Numbered from the stretch's first letter, positions 25,481 to 35,127 are shown. The stretch: 64,000 bases of DNA from Streptomyces sp. XM4193 (GCF_023072595.1 NZ_JALLGK010000002.1:1-64000); one strand, 5' to 3'. Translations and numbers: made by a program. The notes: generated from the sequence alone by a model not told the origin.

Positions 25481-26977
25481 TCAGTCCCGCTCCCGCGGGG
25501 TCCGCGGCTCCTCGTCGGCCCGCACCTCCGCGGCCCCGGCGGTCGGTGTGAGGCCGGCGCGGCGCTGGCGCACCCAGCCCGCCACGGCGAGTGCGACCGT
25601 CAGGCCCGCGGTGCAGAAGAGCTGCACCCGGGTCTCGCCGTCGCGGAGCATCAGCAGCAGCACGCCGGCCATACCGGCGATCGCCACCCAGGTCAGTACC
25701 GGGAACGCCCACATGCGCACCACCAGCTTCTCCGGCGCCTCGCGCTCCAGCCGCCGCCGGGTGCGCAGTTGGGAGAAGGCGATGAAGCCCCACACGACCA
25801 GCACCGCGGCACCGACCATGTTGAGCAGCCAGCTGAAGACCGTCTCCGGCCACCAGTAGCTGAGCAGTACCGCGAAGAAACCGAAGGCGGAGGACGCCAC
25901 GACCGTGCGCCGCGGCACCCCGCCGGTGATCCGCCCCAGGAAGGCCGGACCCTCGCCGCGGGTGACCAGCGAGTACGACATCCGGGAGGCGCCGTAGATG
26001 TTGGCGTTCATCGCGGACAGCAGGGCGATCAGCACCACGACCTTCATGATCTCGCCGGCCGCCGGGATGTCGAGGTGGTCCAGCACCGCGGCGTACGGAC
26101 CCTCCAGCACGGAGGCGTCGTCCCACGGGATCAGGCTCACGATGACCAGCATCGAACCGACGTAGAAGACGGCGATGCGCCACATCGCGGTGCGCACCGC
26201 CTTGGCGACACCGCGCACCGGGTTCTCGGACTCGGCCGCGGCGATGGTGACGGTCTCCAGACCGCCGTAGGCGAAGATCGACGCCAGCAGACCGACGATC
26301 AGGCCGTCGGTTCCGTTGGGGAAGAAGCCGCCCTGCCCGGTGAGGTTGTTGCTGCCGGGGGAGTCGGTGCCCGGCAGCAGACCCGCGATGGCCAGCACCC
26401 CGAGCACCAGGAACGAGACGATCGCGAAGACCTTCAGCGCGGCGAACCAGAACTCGTACTCACCGAAGTTGCGGACCGAGGCGAGGTTGGTCGCGCAGAA
26501 GACCGCCATGAACAGCGCCACCCACATCCAGGAGGCGGTGTCCGGGAACCACGTCTGCATGATGTCGGCCGCTCCGATCGCCTCCACGGCGACGGCGACG
26601 CACAGCAGCATCCAGAAGATCCAGCCCGCGGTGAAGCCCGCCCACGGTCCGAGAGCGCGTTCGGCGTGCACCGAGAAGGAGCCGGAGGCCGGATGGGCGG
26701 CGGACATCTCGCCGAGCATCCGCATCACGAGCATGACCAGCAGCCCGGAGGCGGCGAAGGCCAGCACGATCGAGGGGCCGGCCGCCGCGATGCCGGCGCC
26801 GGACCCGACGAACAGCCCGGCGCCGATCACGCCGCCCAGCGCGATCATCGAAAGATGGCGCTGCTTGAGTCCGTGGGTGAGCGCGGACGGGTCGCCCGCT
26901 TCGTTGCCTTGGGCCGGAGTGCCGTCAGGGCCGGTGGAGCCGTTCCGACTCCGGGCCTGCGAGGGAGACATGGACAT
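25481..26977 (-). CDS. Amino-acid permease (APC superfamily, AAT/GABA-permease type)
   Basis: A 498-residue inner-membrane secondary transporter with about twelve hydrophobic segments between residues 40 and 465. The N-terminal signature LSMIALGGVIGAGLFVGSG belongs to the amino-acid transporter family, and EMSAAHPASGSFSVHAERALG is the loop typical of the AAT subfamily, near GabP, LysP and AroP. The exact substrate is not readable from sequence. Charged disordered tails lie at both ends. It starts at ATG 26977, with ATG 26971 as alternative; neither has a strong Shine-Dalgarno. It is divergent from bioY. Confidence 0.88.
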   Translation of the reverse strand: MSMSPSQARSRNGSTGPDGTPAQGNEAGDPSALTHGLKQRHLSMIALGGVIGAGLFVGSGAGIAAAGPSIVLAFAASGLLVMLVMRMLGEMSAAHPASGSFSVHAERALGPWAGFTAGWIFWMLLCVAVAVEAIGAADIMQTWFPDTASWMWVALFMAVFCATNLASVRNFGEYEFWFAALKVFAIVSFLVLGVLAIAGLLPGTDSPGSNNLTGQGGFFPNGTDGLIVGLLASIFAYGGLETVTIAAAESENPVRGVAKAVRTAMWRIAVFYVGSMLVIVSLIPWDDASVLEGPYAAVLDHLDIPAAGEIMKVVVLIALLSAMNANIYGASRMSYSLVTRGEGPAFLGRITGGVPRRTVVASSAFGFFAVLLSYWWPETVFSWLLNMVGAAVLVVWGFIAFSQLRTRRRLEREAPEKLVVRMWAFPVLTWVAIAGMAGVLLLMLRDGETRVQLFCTAGLTVALAVAGWVRQRRAGLTPTAGAAEVRADEEPRTPRERD

Positions 26978-27388
26978 CCAAGTGGGGGAGGCGCGGGAGG
27001 GGGGAGGTGAGGCGGAGGCAATGACTCCGGATCACCGATCAGTGTGGGCAGAGAGGGGGCCACCTATCAATGACACAGCTCACTGTCCCGCACGGACCGC
27101 GCCGGCACGCTCCGAACGCGCGGCCCGCCGCGACCCGTCGGTGCTGCCCCGCACCTGCCGCCGCGCTCCCGGCAGCCCCGAAACGTCGCTCGCACGGTGT
27201 GCCTCGCCGCTGCGCCGCAGGTCATCCGATAACGCGAGCGCCCGCGCTTTGTCGGGGACCCGCGCTCCGTCCGCGCGCCCGACCCGCTAGCGTCGGTCAC
27301 GATCCGACCGGTCCGCCCCCGCACGTACCCGAACCACCGGGTGGGCCGGCCCGGCCACCGACCGCAACCGAAATCCTCGGAGCCCCTC
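26978..27388. other. Divergent promoter region, permease and bioY
   Basis: This 411-bp gap between divergent genes must hold both promoters. On the plus strand TAGCGT at 27288-27293 could be a -10 for bioY, without a matching -35. A purine-rich strip lies at 26982-27020. No BirA/BioQ-type palindrome is evident, and I see no supported gene. Confidence 0.45.
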
Positions 27389-28000
27389 ATGAGCGCCAGC
27401 GCCCTGACGACCGCAGCACCGATACGGCCCGGAGCCGTACTCGCCGACCTGCTTCCCGCGACCACCTCGTCCCGCACCATGCTGCGGAACGTCGCGCTGG
27501 TCGTCGGCGGTGCTGCCCTCACCGGCGCCGCCGCCCAGATCGCACTGCCCATCCCCGGCTCTCCGGTGCCGGTGACCGGCCAGACCTTCGCCGCACTGCT
27601 GCTCGGCGCCGGACTCGGCACCAGCCGCGCCGTCGCCTCCCTCTCGCTCTACGTCGTCGCCGGTGTCGCCGGGATGCCGTGGTTCGCCGAGATGTCGCAC
27701 GGTGCCGCGATGCCGTCCTTCGGCTATCTGCTCGGCATGCTGCTCGCCGCCGCCGTGGTCGGTTCGCTGGCCCGGCGCGGAGGCGACCGCAGCATGCTGC
27801 GCACGGTCGGCACGATGGCGGTCGGTACGGCGATCATCTACAGCGTCGGCGTTCCCTACCTGGCGCTGGCGACCGGTATGGGGCTGACCGAGGCGCTCGC
27901 CGCGGGCCTGGTGCCGTTCCTGATCGGCGATGTGCTGAAGGCCGCGCTGGCGATGGGCGTGCTGCCGACCGCCTGGAAGCTGCTCGGCGACCGCGGCTGA
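27389..28000 (+). CDS. bioY: Biotin ECF transporter S component BioY
   Basis: A 203-residue membrane protein that captures biotin at the cell surface. Six hydrophobic segments are visible. The BioY signature regions are present: IALPIPGSPVPVTGQTFAAL after the first helix, then LYVVAGVAGMPWFAE and SFGYLLGMLLAAAVVG. The ATG at 27389 has GGAG upstream; a longer frame lacks support. No bioM or bioN genes adjoin it, so it must work alone or share an energising module encoded elsewhere. It is convergent with valS, with a perfect terminator between. Confidence 0.93.
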   Translation: MSASALTTAAPIRPGAVLADLLPATTSSRTMLRNVALVVGGAALTGAAAQIALPIPGSPVPVTGQTFAALLLGAGLGTSRAVASLSLYVVAGVAGMPWFAEMSHGAAMPSFGYLLGMLLAAAVVGSLARRGGDRSMLRTVGTMAVGTAIIYSVGVPYLALATGMGLTEALAAGLVPFLIGDVLKAALAMGVLPTAWKLLGDRG

Positions 28001-28001
28001 C

Positions 28002-28091
28002 CGCGCCCGTACGCTCCCGCGCACGCCGCGCCCGTACGCACCCGTCCGCTCCCGCGCACGCCGCGCCCGTACGCCGCACCCGCGCACGCCG
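28002..28091. repeat. Degenerate tandem repeats in bioY-valS gap
   Basis: Three near copies of a unit containing CCGCGCCCGTACGC and CCCGCGCACG occur back to back right after the bioY stop. Unit lengths vary from about 25 to 35 bp. Confidence 0.7.
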
Positions 28092-28140
28092 CCTCCGCGG
28101 ACCGGGGAGCATCCGCGGGCCGGCGGGAAGCGTGCGACAC

Positions 28141-28184
28141 ACGAAGGCCGGTACGACGGCAACTCCCGTCGTACCGGCCTTCGT
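28141..28184. terminator. Bidirectional 19-bp terminator, bioY/valS
   Basis: Perfect 19-bp arms (ACGAAGGCCGGTACGACGG and complement) with a 6-nt loop between convergent genes. Confidence 0.88.
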
Positions 28185-28200
28185 CGGGCCCTGCCCCCGC

Positions 28201-30834
28201 TCAGCCCCTGGGCATGTTCTCCAGCTGGGTCTGGATGCGTGTGATGTCGGCGCCCGCGGCGGCCTGCCGGTCGCGGATCTTGTCGACGACCTGCTCGGGC
28301 GCCTTGCCGAGGAAGCCCTCGTTGCTGAGCTTCGCGGTGGTCTGCTTCAGCTCCTTCTCCGCGGCGGCCAGGTCCTTCTCCAGCCGCTTGCGCTCGGCGG
28401 CGAAGTCGATCGCGCCGGAGAGGTCCAGCTCGACCAGGGCCTTGGCGACCGGCAGCGAGGCCGTCACCGAGAAGTCCTCACCGGCCGGCTGGAGCCGCAG
28501 CAGTGAGCGGATGGCCTCCTCGTGCGCCGCCAGCGCCGTACCCTCCAGCGTCATCCGGGCCGGCACCCGCTGGCCGGGCTGGAGGCCCTGGTCCGCGCGG
28601 AAGCGACGCACCTCGGTGACCGCCTCCTGGACGTCCGCGAGCTCCTGCTCCGCCTCCTTGTCCCGGAAGCCGCTGTCCTTGGGCCAGTCGGCGATCACCA
28701 GGGACTCACCGCCGGTCAGCGTTGTCCAGAGGGTCTCGGTGACGAACGGCATGACCGGGTGCAGCAGCCTCAGCAGCACGTCCAGGACCTCGCCCAGGAC
28801 CCGCCCGGAGACCTCCGCCGGCCGGCCGCCGGCGAAGAAGGTCGTCTTGGACAGCTCGACGTACCAGTCGAAGACCTCGTCCCAGGCGAAGTGGTAGAGG
28901 GCGTCGGAGAGTTTGGCGAACTGGTAGTCCTCGTACTGCGCGTCCGTCTCGGCGACGACCGTGTTCAGCCTGGACAGGATCCAGCGGTCCGCGGCCGACA
29001 TCTCCTCGGGCGCGGGCAGCGGCCCGTCCACGGTGGCGCCGTTGATCAGCGCGAATCGGGTGGCGTTCCAGACCTTGTTGGCGAAGTTGCGCGAAGCCTG
29101 GACCCAGTCCTCGCCGATCGGCACGTCGACGCCGGGGTTGGCGCCGCGCGCCAGCGTGAAGCGCAGCGCGTCGGAACCGTAACTGTCCATCCAGTCCAGC
29201 GGGTTGACCGCGTTGCCGAAGGACTTGGACATCTTTTTGCCGAACTGGTCGCGGACCATGCCGTGCAGCACGATCGTGTGGAACGGCGGAGTGCCGTCCA
29301 TCGCGTACAGGCCGAACATCATCATCCGGGCGACCCAGAAGAAGAGGATGTCGTAGCCGGTGACCAGGACCGAGTTCGGATAGAAGCGGCCGAGGCTGTC
29401 GGTCTGCTCCGGCCAGCCGAGCGTGGAGAACGGCCACAGCCCGGAGGAGAACCAGGTGTCCAGCACATCGCTGTCCTGGTACCAGCCCTCACCGCTCGGC
29501 GGCTCCTCGTCCGGACCGACGCAGACGACCTCGCCGCCGGGCCCGTACCAGACCGGGATCCGGTGGCCCCACCACAACTGCCGCGAGATGCACCAGTCGT
29601 GGAGGTTGTCGACCCAGCCGAAGTAGCGGGACTCCATCTCCTTGGGGTGGATCGCGACGCGGCCGTCGCGCACCGCGTCGCCCGCAGCCTGCGCCAGCGG
29701 GCCGGTCTTCACCCACCACTGGAGCGAGAGCCGCGGCTCGATGGTCGTCTTGCACCGCGAGCAGTGGCCCACCGAGTGGCTGTACGGGCGCTTCTCCGCG
29801 ACGATCCGGCCCTCGGCGCGCAGCGCGGCGACGATCGCCGAGCGCGCCTCCAGCCGGTCCTGGCCCTGGAACGGGCCGGGCGCGGTGATCACCGCGCGCT
29901 CGTCCATGACGGTCAGGTTCGGCAGGCCGTGCCGGCGGCCGATCTCGAAGTCGTTCGGGTCGTGCGCCGGGGTCACCTTGACCGCGCCGGTGCCGAACTC
30001 CGGGTCGACGTGGCTGTCCGCCACGACCGGGATGGAGCGGTCGGTCAGCGGCAACTTGACGGTCCTGCCGACGAGATGGGCGTACCGCTCGTCGTCGGGG
30101 TGGACCGCGACGGCGGTGTCGCCGAGCATCGTCTCGGCCCGGGTGGTGGCGACGACCAGCGAGTCGTCGCCCTCGCCGTACCGGATGGAGACCAGCTCGC
30201 CGTCCTCGTCGGCGTACTCGACCTCGATGTCGGAGATCGCGGTCAGGCAGCGCGGGCACCAGTTGATGATGCGCTCGGCGCGGTAGATCAGACCGTCGTC
30301 GAAGAGCCGCTTGAAGATGGTCTGGACGGACTTGGAGAGCCCCTCGTCCATGGTGAAGCGCTCGCGCGACCAGTCGACGCCGTCGCCGAGGCGGCGCATC
30401 TGCCCGGAGATCTGCCCGCCGGACTCCGCCTTCCACTGCCAGACGCGCTCGACGAACGCCTCGCGGCCCAGATCGTGGCGCGAGGTGCCCTCCTTGGCCA
30501 GCTCCCGCTCCACCACGTTCTGGGTGGCGATGCCCGCGTGGTCCATACCGGGCTGCCACAGCGTCTCGTACCCCTGCATCCGCTTGCGGCGGGTGAGCGC
30601 GTCGATCAGCGTGTGCTCGAAGGCGTGGCCCAGGTGCAGGCTGCCGGTGACGTTCGGCGGGGGGATGACGACGGTGTACGGCGGCTTGCTGCTCGTGGCG
30701 TCGGCCTCGAAGTAGCCGCGCTCCACCCAGCGTTCGTACAGCTTCCCCTCTACCTCGGCCGGCGCGTACTGGGTCGGCAGATCTGCGGGGTCGCTGTTGG
30801 CGCCCTGGGGGCGCTGCTGAGTCTCGTCGGTCAC
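28201..30834 (-). CDS. valS: Valyl-tRNA synthetase
   Basis: An 877-residue class I aminoacyl-tRNA synthetase that charges tRNA-Val. The HIGH-type motif is [12 protein letters not shown] in an IPPPN context, and the KMSKS loop is [10 protein letters not shown]. An editing (CP1) domain with [16 protein letters not shown] lies between them. The C-terminal coiled-coil arm (about residues 800-870, rich in Lys/Glu/Leu) is the usual ValRS tRNA-binding arm. The GTG at 30834 ([11 protein letters not shown]) fits family length; upstream sequence is not conserved-looking. A -10 TACACT six bases before the GTG and no Shine-Dalgarno suggest a leaderless transcript. Confidence 0.95.
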   Translation of the reverse strand: MTDETQQRPQGANSDPADLPTQYAPAEVEGKLYERWVERGYFEADATSSKPPYTVVIPPPNVTGSLHLGHAFEHTLIDALTRRKRMQGYETLWQPGMDHAGIATQNVVERELAKEGTSRHDLGREAFVERVWQWKAESGGQISGQMRRLGDGVDWSRERFTMDEGLSKSVQTIFKRLFDDGLIYRAERIINWCPRCLTAISDIEVEYADEDGELVSIRYGEGDDSLVVATTRAETMLGDTAVAVHPDDERYAHLVGRTVKLPLTDRSIPVVADSHVDPEFGTGAVKVTPAHDPNDFEIGRRHGLPNLTVMDERAVITAPGPFQGQDRLEARSAIVAALRAEGRIVAEKRPYSHSVGHCSRCKTTIEPRLSLQWWVKTGPLAQAAGDAVRDGRVAIHPKEMESRYFGWVDNLHDWCISRQLWWGHRIPVWYGPGGEVVCVGPDEEPPSGEGWYQDSDVLDTWFSSGLWPFSTLGWPEQTDSLGRFYPNSVLVTGYDILFFWVARMMMFGLYAMDGTPPFHTIVLHGMVRDQFGKKMSKSFGNAVNPLDWMDSYGSDALRFTLARGANPGVDVPIGEDWVQASRNFANKVWNATRFALINGATVDGPLPAPEEMSAADRWILSRLNTVVAETDAQYEDYQFAKLSDALYHFAWDEVFDWYVELSKTTFFAGGRPAEVSGRVLGEVLDVLLRLLHPVMPFVTETLWTTLTGGESLVIADWPKDSGFRDKEAEQELADVQEAVTEVRRFRADQGLQPGQRVPARMTLEGTALAAHEEAIRSLLRLQPAGEDFSVTASLPVAKALVELDLSGAIDFAAERKRLEKDLAAAEKELKQTTAKLSNEGFLGKAPEQVVDKIRDRQAAAGADITRIQTQLENMPRG

Positions 30835-30840
30835 GACGGC

Positions 30841-30846
30841 AGTGTA
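30841..30846 (-). promoter_or_regulatory. -10 element (TACACT), probable leaderless valS mRNA
   Basis: On the minus strand TACACT is followed by six bases and then the GTG of valS. No ribosome-binding site is present. Confidence 0.5.
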
Positions 30847-31060
30847 ATGGCGTGGATGTAGCAGTCTCGAATCGGTTTGGTGCCCGGTGTAGGACGTTGA
30901 GCCGTCGTCCGGAAGGATGTGCGGAGGCAGCCGTGTACGCGTCATCGCGCGGCTCGTTCCGCAGGGAAGTTCCGACCATCGACATCCGCATCACAGACGA
31001 CGGCGTGCGCGCGCGTCGTGGACACGCATGCCCCGCTGCATGCCCAGGGAGGGAAGCGCC

Positions 31061-32032
31061 ATGAGTTTCAACCAGCCGCCGCCGGGTCCGTACGGTCAGC
31101 AGCCGCAGGGAGGCGCACCGGGGCAGCCGGGGTACGGCTACCCGCAGCAGCCGCAGGCCCCCGGCCCGTACGGCCAGCAGCCGCAGGGCGGTTACGGCCA
31201 GCAGCCGCAGGGCGGTTACGGCCAGCAGCCCGGCCCGTACGGCCAGCAGCAGCCCGGCCCCGGCTACCAGCAGCAGCCGGGACCGTACGGCCAGCAGCCC
31301 TACGGTCAGCAGCCCGGTCCGTACGGTCAGCCCGGCCAGTACGGTCAGCCCGGCGCCCCGACGCCGCCGCCCTCGGGCGGGGGCAAGGGCAAGACGATCG
31401 GCATCGTGATCGGCGCCGTGGTCGTGGTCGGCGCCATCATCGGCGGCATCGTGCTCGCCACCGGCGGCGACGACGAGGGCGGCAGCGGCGGCAGCAGCGC
31501 GGTCAAGGACGACGGCGCGCACAAGCTGGAAATTCCGCAGTCCTTCGGGGAGTTCAAGCAGCAGCCGGGTGCCGGCGGCCAGAACGGCACCGAATCCGTG
31601 CGTGCCGAGGCCGAGAAGATCGGAGTCAAGGGCGCGCAGGGGGCCGAGGGCTCCTTCTCGGACGCGGACCCCACGGACCCGGGATCCGCCGCGAGCATGA
31701 CGGTGGTGACGATGGCCGGGGCCTGGGGCGAGATCGACAACCCGTCCTCGACCCTGGACAAGCTCTTCGACCAGTCGACCGCGCAGAAGCAGGGGGTCGA
31801 CCTGGAAGGAAGTCCTGAGGACGTCACCCCGGCAGGTCTGGACGGCGCCCTGATGAAGTGCCAGACCGTCAACGTCGCCCAGGCCGGCGGCGGCAAGGCC
31901 GTGATGTGCGGGTGGGCCGACAAGAGCACCCTCGGCCAGGTTGTCGTGGTCAAGCCCTCCGGCGCCGTCACACAGGACGAGGCGGCCAAGCACGCAGCCG
32001 AGCTGCGCAAGGCCGCTCGCGTCAAGCAGTGA
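31061..32032 (+). CDS. Single-pass membrane protein with PGPYGQQ-repeat N-terminus (copy 1)
   Basis: A 323-residue protein of unknown function. Residues 1-100 are a low-complexity cytosolic region of repeated PGPYGQQ and QPQGGYGQ units. One membrane helix follows (TIGIVIGAVVVVGAIIGGIVLA, about 110-131), then a disordered linker and a C-terminal extracytoplasmic domain of about 170 residues. That domain ends with a conserved pair of cysteines (MKCQ and MCGWADKST), probably disulphide-bonded, and the tail AAELRKAARVK. Pro/Gly/Tyr/Gln repeats next to the membrane suggest cytosolic clustering or partner binding. The ATG has GGGAGGGA upstream. A paralogue follows directly, and both are divergent from valS. 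Confidence 0.82.
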   Translation: MSFNQPPPGPYGQQPQGGAPGQPGYGYPQQPQAPGPYGQQPQGGYGQQPQGGYGQQPGPYGQQQPGPGYQQQPGPYGQQPYGQQPGPYGQPGQYGQPGAPTPPPSGGGKGKTIGIVIGAVVVVGAIIGGIVLATGGDDEGGSGGSSAVKDDGAHKLEIPQSFGEFKQQPGAGGQNGTESVRAEAEKIGVKGAQGAEGSFSDADPTDPGSAASMTVVTMAGAWGEIDNPSSTLDKLFDQSTAQKQGVDLEGSPEDVTPAGLDGALMKCQTVNVAQAGGGKAVMCGWADKSTLGQVVVVKPSGAVTQDEAAKHAAELRKAARVKQ

Positions 32033-32126
32033 ACGAACCCCGACCGATCCCGTCCGCAACGATGACGCGACCAGACGCGTCGTGCGGCAGCGCGTCGCCG
32101 ACGCCTGCGCAGAGAGCAGTCACCTC

Positions 32127-33146
32127 ATGAGCTTCAACTCCCCGCCGCCACAGGGCCCGTACGGGCAGCAGCCGGGTCAGCCGGGTCAGCCCGGCCCGTA
32201 CGGTCCGCCGCAGGGCCAGCCCGGTCCGCCCGGTCCGCCGCAGGGTCAGCCGGGTCAGCCCGGTCCGTACGGTCAGCAGCCGCAGGCGGGCGCACCGGGG
32301 CAGCCGGGGTACGGCTACCCGCAGCAGCCGCAGGCGCCCGGCCCGTACGGCCAGCCGCCGCAGGGCGACTTCCCGCCGCCGAAGTCCGGCGGTAACGGCA
32401 AGGCGATAGCCATCGCGGTCGGCGCCGTCGCGGTGGTCGCGGCGATCGTCGCCGGCGCCGTCATCGCCACCGGCGGCAAGGACGGATCGGACGACGGGAA
32501 CAAGGCGGAGTCCGGCAACTCGGCGGGCGCGGACGGGTCGGACGGTTCCAAGGACGCCGACGCGGCTGCGGTGGACGACGGTCCGCACAAGCTGGAACCG
32601 CCCACCACCCTGGGCGAGTTGACGCGCAGCCCGCAGGGGGAGTCCCGGTTCGGCGGTCCGAGCGACAACTTCGAGGACACCGTCAAGCAGTCCGGCGTGC
32701 AGAACGCGCAGTTCGCCGCGGGCTTCTACCAGTCGGAGGGCATGTCCGACCCGCAGAACGTCGACCCGAGCAAGCTCGCGCAGGCCCACGGGCTGATCTT
32801 CCGCGGGGCCTGGGGCACCATCGCCGATCCCGAGGCCGCGGTCGACAAACTGCTCGACCTGCGGGTCAAGGAGGCCGAGAAGGCCGCCGGCGCCAACGAC
32901 AAGATCATCGGCGGTCCGCAGAAGGCCACTCCGGCCGGCCTCGGCGGTGCGGTGATGAAGTGCCAGGCGATGGACACCGATCCGATGGGCTCGGGCAACG
33001 TCCAGCGCACCCAGTTCTGTGTCTGGGGCGACAAGAGCACCATCGGCATGGTCGCTCCGTTCCGCGGCGTCGGCGACGTGACGGCGGAGGACGCCGCGAA
33101 GAACGCCGCCGACCTGCGCAAGGCGGCACGGGTCAAGGCCGACTGA
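32127..33146 (+). CDS. Single-pass membrane protein with PGPYG-repeat N-terminus (copy 2)
   Basis: A 339-residue paralogue of the preceding protein with the same architecture: an MSFNxPPPxGPYGQQP start, a Gly/Pro/Gln/Tyr-rich cytosolic region (1-90), one membrane helix (AIAIAVGAVAVVAAIVAGAVIA, about 94-115), an acidic Ser/Asp/Gly linker and a C-terminal domain with the matching cysteines in MKCQ and FCVWGDKST. The conserved tail is ADLRKAARVKA. It differs in linker and repeat number. The ATG at 32127 has only a weak Shine-Dalgarno; it may depend on readthrough from copy 1, 94 bases upstream. The role is unknown; secreted-domain heterodimers between the copies are possible. Confidence 0.82.
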   Translation: MSFNSPPPQGPYGQQPGQPGQPGPYGPPQGQPGPPGPPQGQPGQPGPYGQQPQAGAPGQPGYGYPQQPQAPGPYGQPPQGDFPPPKSGGNGKAIAIAVGAVAVVAAIVAGAVIATGGKDGSDDGNKAESGNSAGADGSDGSKDADAAAVDDGPHKLEPPTTLGELTRSPQGESRFGGPSDNFEDTVKQSGVQNAQFAAGFYQSEGMSDPQNVDPSKLAQAHGLIFRGAWGTIADPEAAVDKLLDLRVKEAEKAAGANDKIIGGPQKATPAGLGGAVMKCQAMDTDPMGSGNVQRTQFCVWGDKSTIGMVAPFRGVGDVTAEDAAKNAADLRKAARVKAD

Positions 33147-33166
33147 CCCCGTCCCGAGCCCTCGCC

Positions 33167-33203
33167 GCCGGACGCCCGGGAGCCTGCGCCCCGGGCGTCC
33201 GGC
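33167..33203 (+). terminator. Perfect 14-bp hairpin after copy 2
   Basis: Arms GCCGGACGCCCGGG / CCCGGGCGTCCGGC with a 9-nt loop, 20 bases after the stop. Confidence 0.75.
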
Positions 33204-33290
33204 ACGTCGGGCGCCCGGCCCCCGGGAGCCGCGGCGGACAGGGCCCGCGGGACCGGTCCGATCCCCTTCCCGCCCACCCTGTGCGACCTG

Positions 33291-33348
33291 CGCTCACAGC
33301 GAACAGCTACCGGTCCGGGATTGCTCTCGCCCCCCTGCGCGTTAGGGT
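33291..33348 (+). promoter_or_regulatory. clpP1 promoter with ClgR-like box
   Basis: CGC-N5-GCGAAC at 33291-33304 resembles the ClgR operator (CGC-N5-GCG core flanked by GTT/AAC). It is followed by -35 TTGCTC (33321-33326), a 16-bp spacer and -10 TAGGGT (33343-33348). The box sits where an activator should bind. This leaves a leader of about 120 nt before clpP1. It lies in the 331-bp gap 33147-33477, which holds no gene. Confidence 0.65.
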
Positions 33349-33477
33349 CCATAACCATAATGACGAGGGCGGGGGAGCCCGGTTCACCGCGAGAAGCGGA
33401 CGCAACCACAGAGGCCCCCGGCCCGCGACAGACGCTGAGACGGCGCGCGTTGCCGTCAGAGACGAGCAGGTGGATAC

Positions 33478-34098
33478 GTGACGAATCTGATGCCTTCCGC
33501 CGCCGGCGAGCCGTTCATCGGTGGTGGCCTCGGCGACCAGGTCTACAGCCGACTGCTCGGCGAGCGGATCATCTTCCTTGGGCAGCAGGTGGACGACGAG
33601 ATCGCCAACAAGATCACTGCTCAGATGCTGCTTCTCGCCGCCGACCCGAGCAAGGACGTCTACCTCTACATCAACAGCCCCGGCGGCTCGGTGTCGGCCG
33701 GCATGGCCGTCTACGACACCATGCAGTACATCCCCAACGACGTCGTGACCATCGGCATGGGCATGGCGGCCTCCATGGGCCAGTTCCTGCTGACGGGCGG
33801 TACGCCGGGCAAGCGCTTCGCGCTTCCGCACACCGACATCCTGATGCACCAGGGCTCGGCGGGCGTGGGCGGTACCGCCTCGGACATCAAGATCCAGGCC
33901 GAGTACCTGCTGCGCACCAAGAAGCGCATGGCCGAGATCACCGCACGGCACACGGGCCAGACCGTGGAGACGATCATCCGCGACGGTGACCGGGACCGCT
34001 GGTTCACCTCGGAGGAGGCCAAGGAGTACGGCCTGCTCGACGAGATCATCTCCGCAGCCTCCGGTGTCCCGGGCGGCGGCGGCACCGGCGCCTCCTGA
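33478..34098 (+). CDS. clpP1: ATP-dependent Clp protease proteolytic subunit 1
   Basis: A 206-residue serine peptidase subunit of the Clp barrel. The catalytic serine is Ser99 in GMAASMGQ, the histidine His124 in ILMHQGS, and the aspartate lies in the [11 protein letters not shown] segment, so the triad is complete. In Streptomyces ClpP1 works with ClpP2 and the ATPases ClpX and ClpC. It starts at GTG 33478; ATG 33490 is possible. clpP2 follows 68 bases downstream on the same strand. Expression probably depends on ClgR, from the upstream box. Confidence 0.95.
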   Translation: MTNLMPSAAGEPFIGGGLGDQVYSRLLGERIIFLGQQVDDEIANKITAQMLLLAADPSKDVYLYINSPGGSVSAGMAVYDTMQYIPNDVVTIGMGMAASMGQFLLTGGTPGKRFALPHTDILMHQGSAGVGGTASDIKIQAEYLLRTKKRMAEITARHTGQTVETIIRDGDRDRWFTSEEAKEYGLLDEIISAASGVPGGGGTGAS

Positions 34099-34166
34099 GG
34101 CCCGACCGAGGCCCGACCGCCGGCCCCGGCCGAGCTCCCGCCACAGCCCACTCGAACGCCACCAGG

Positions 34167-34847
34167 ATGGTGAACCTCCCCATGAACAACTTCCCGGGCG
34201 CTTCCGCGTCAGGCCTCTACACCGGACCCCAGGTCGACAACCGCTACGTGGTCCCGCGCTTCGTCGAGCGCACCTCGCAGGGCGTGCGCGAGTACGACCC
34301 GTACGCCAAGCTCTTCGAGGAGCGCGTGATCTTCCTGGGCGTCCAGATCGACGACGCCTCGGCCAACGACGTGATGGCGCAGCTGCTGTGCCTGGAGTCG
34401 ATGGACCCCGACCGCGACATCTCGATCTACATCAACAGCCCCGGCGGCTCGATGACGGCGCTCACCGCCATCTACGACACGATGCAGTTCGTGAAGCCCG
34501 ATGTGCAGACGGTCTGCATGGGCCAGGCGGCCTCCGCCGCGGCCGTGCTGCTCGCCGCCGGTACGCCCGGCAAGCGGATGGCGCTGCCCAACGCCCGTGT
34601 GCTGATTCACCAGCCGTCCACCCAGACCGGCCGTGAGCAGCTCTCCGACCTGGAGATCGCCGCCAACGAGATCCTGCGGCTGCGCACCCAGCTGGAGGAG
34701 CTGCTCGCCCGCCACTCCAGCAAGACGGTGGCGCAGGTCAGCGAGGACATCGAGCGCGACAAGATCCTCACCGCCGAGGACGCGCTCGCCTACGGCCTGG
34801 TCGACCAGATCGTGAGCACCCGCAAGCTGGACAACGCTCCCCGCTGA
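34167..34847 (+). CDS. clpP2: ATP-dependent Clp protease proteolytic subunit 2
   Basis: A 226-residue ClpP subunit, with Ser123 in GQAASAAAV and His148 in VLIHQPS as catalytic residues and an extended N-terminus with [14 protein letters not shown]. It shares the operon with clpP1. The start is uncertain: ATG 34167 is given, but AGGATGG at 34164-34170 lies at the right distance for ATG 34182 (MNNFPGAS), which would shorten the protein by five residues. A large hairpin at 34885-34931 ends the operon. Confidence 0.95.
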   Translation: MVNLPMNNFPGASASGLYTGPQVDNRYVVPRFVERTSQGVREYDPYAKLFEERVIFLGVQIDDASANDVMAQLLCLESMDPDRDISIYINSPGGSMTALTAIYDTMQFVKPDVQTVCMGQAASAAAVLLAAGTPGKRMALPNARVLIHQPSTQTGREQLSDLEIAANEILRLRTQLEELLARHSSKTVAQVSEDIERDKILTAEDALAYGLVDQIVSTRKLDNAPR

Positions 34848-34884
34848 GCGTCCGTCCCGCCGAGCAACGCCCAGACAGGGCCCA

Positions 34885-34931
34885 CGCCGCCCCCGGCACC
34901 GTTCACCGAGGTGAACCCGCCGGGGGCGGCG
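34885..34931. terminator. Two-stage terminator hairpin after clpP2
   Basis: Outer arms of 13 bp (CGCCGCCCCCGGC / GCCGGGGGCGGCG) enclose an inner 7-bp stem (GTTCACC / GGTGAAC) with small internal bulges. It is symmetric enough to serve clpX readthrough as well. Confidence 0.8.
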
Positions 34932-34990
34932 CCGTGCCGTCCCGCGCCCGGCAGTCGCACCGCCGTGCGCGCCGGTGTCGCGGTACGTGC

Positions 34991-35127
34991 CCGCAGCGCC
35001 GTACGCCCCCCGCAGCGCCGTACGCGCCGCCCGTCGCACGCCGAGACGCCACGACGAGACGCCACGACGAGCCCTTTCGCACACCGGCCGCGCCCCCACC
35101 GGCCGCGCCCCCACGGGCCGCGCCCGC
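34991..35127. repeat. Three blocks of short tandem repeats
   Basis: CCGCAGCGCCGTACGC occurs twice at 19-bp spacing (34991, 35010). GAGACGCCACGAC occurs twice head to tail (35043, 35056). A 15-bp unit ACCGGCCGCGCCCCC occurs three times, the last diverged (35083, 35098, 35113). Confidence 0.8.

Noticed and set aside
34991..35127. CRISPR-like array
   Set aside because: Units are 13-19 bp, differ between blocks and lack unique spacers; no cas genes are present.
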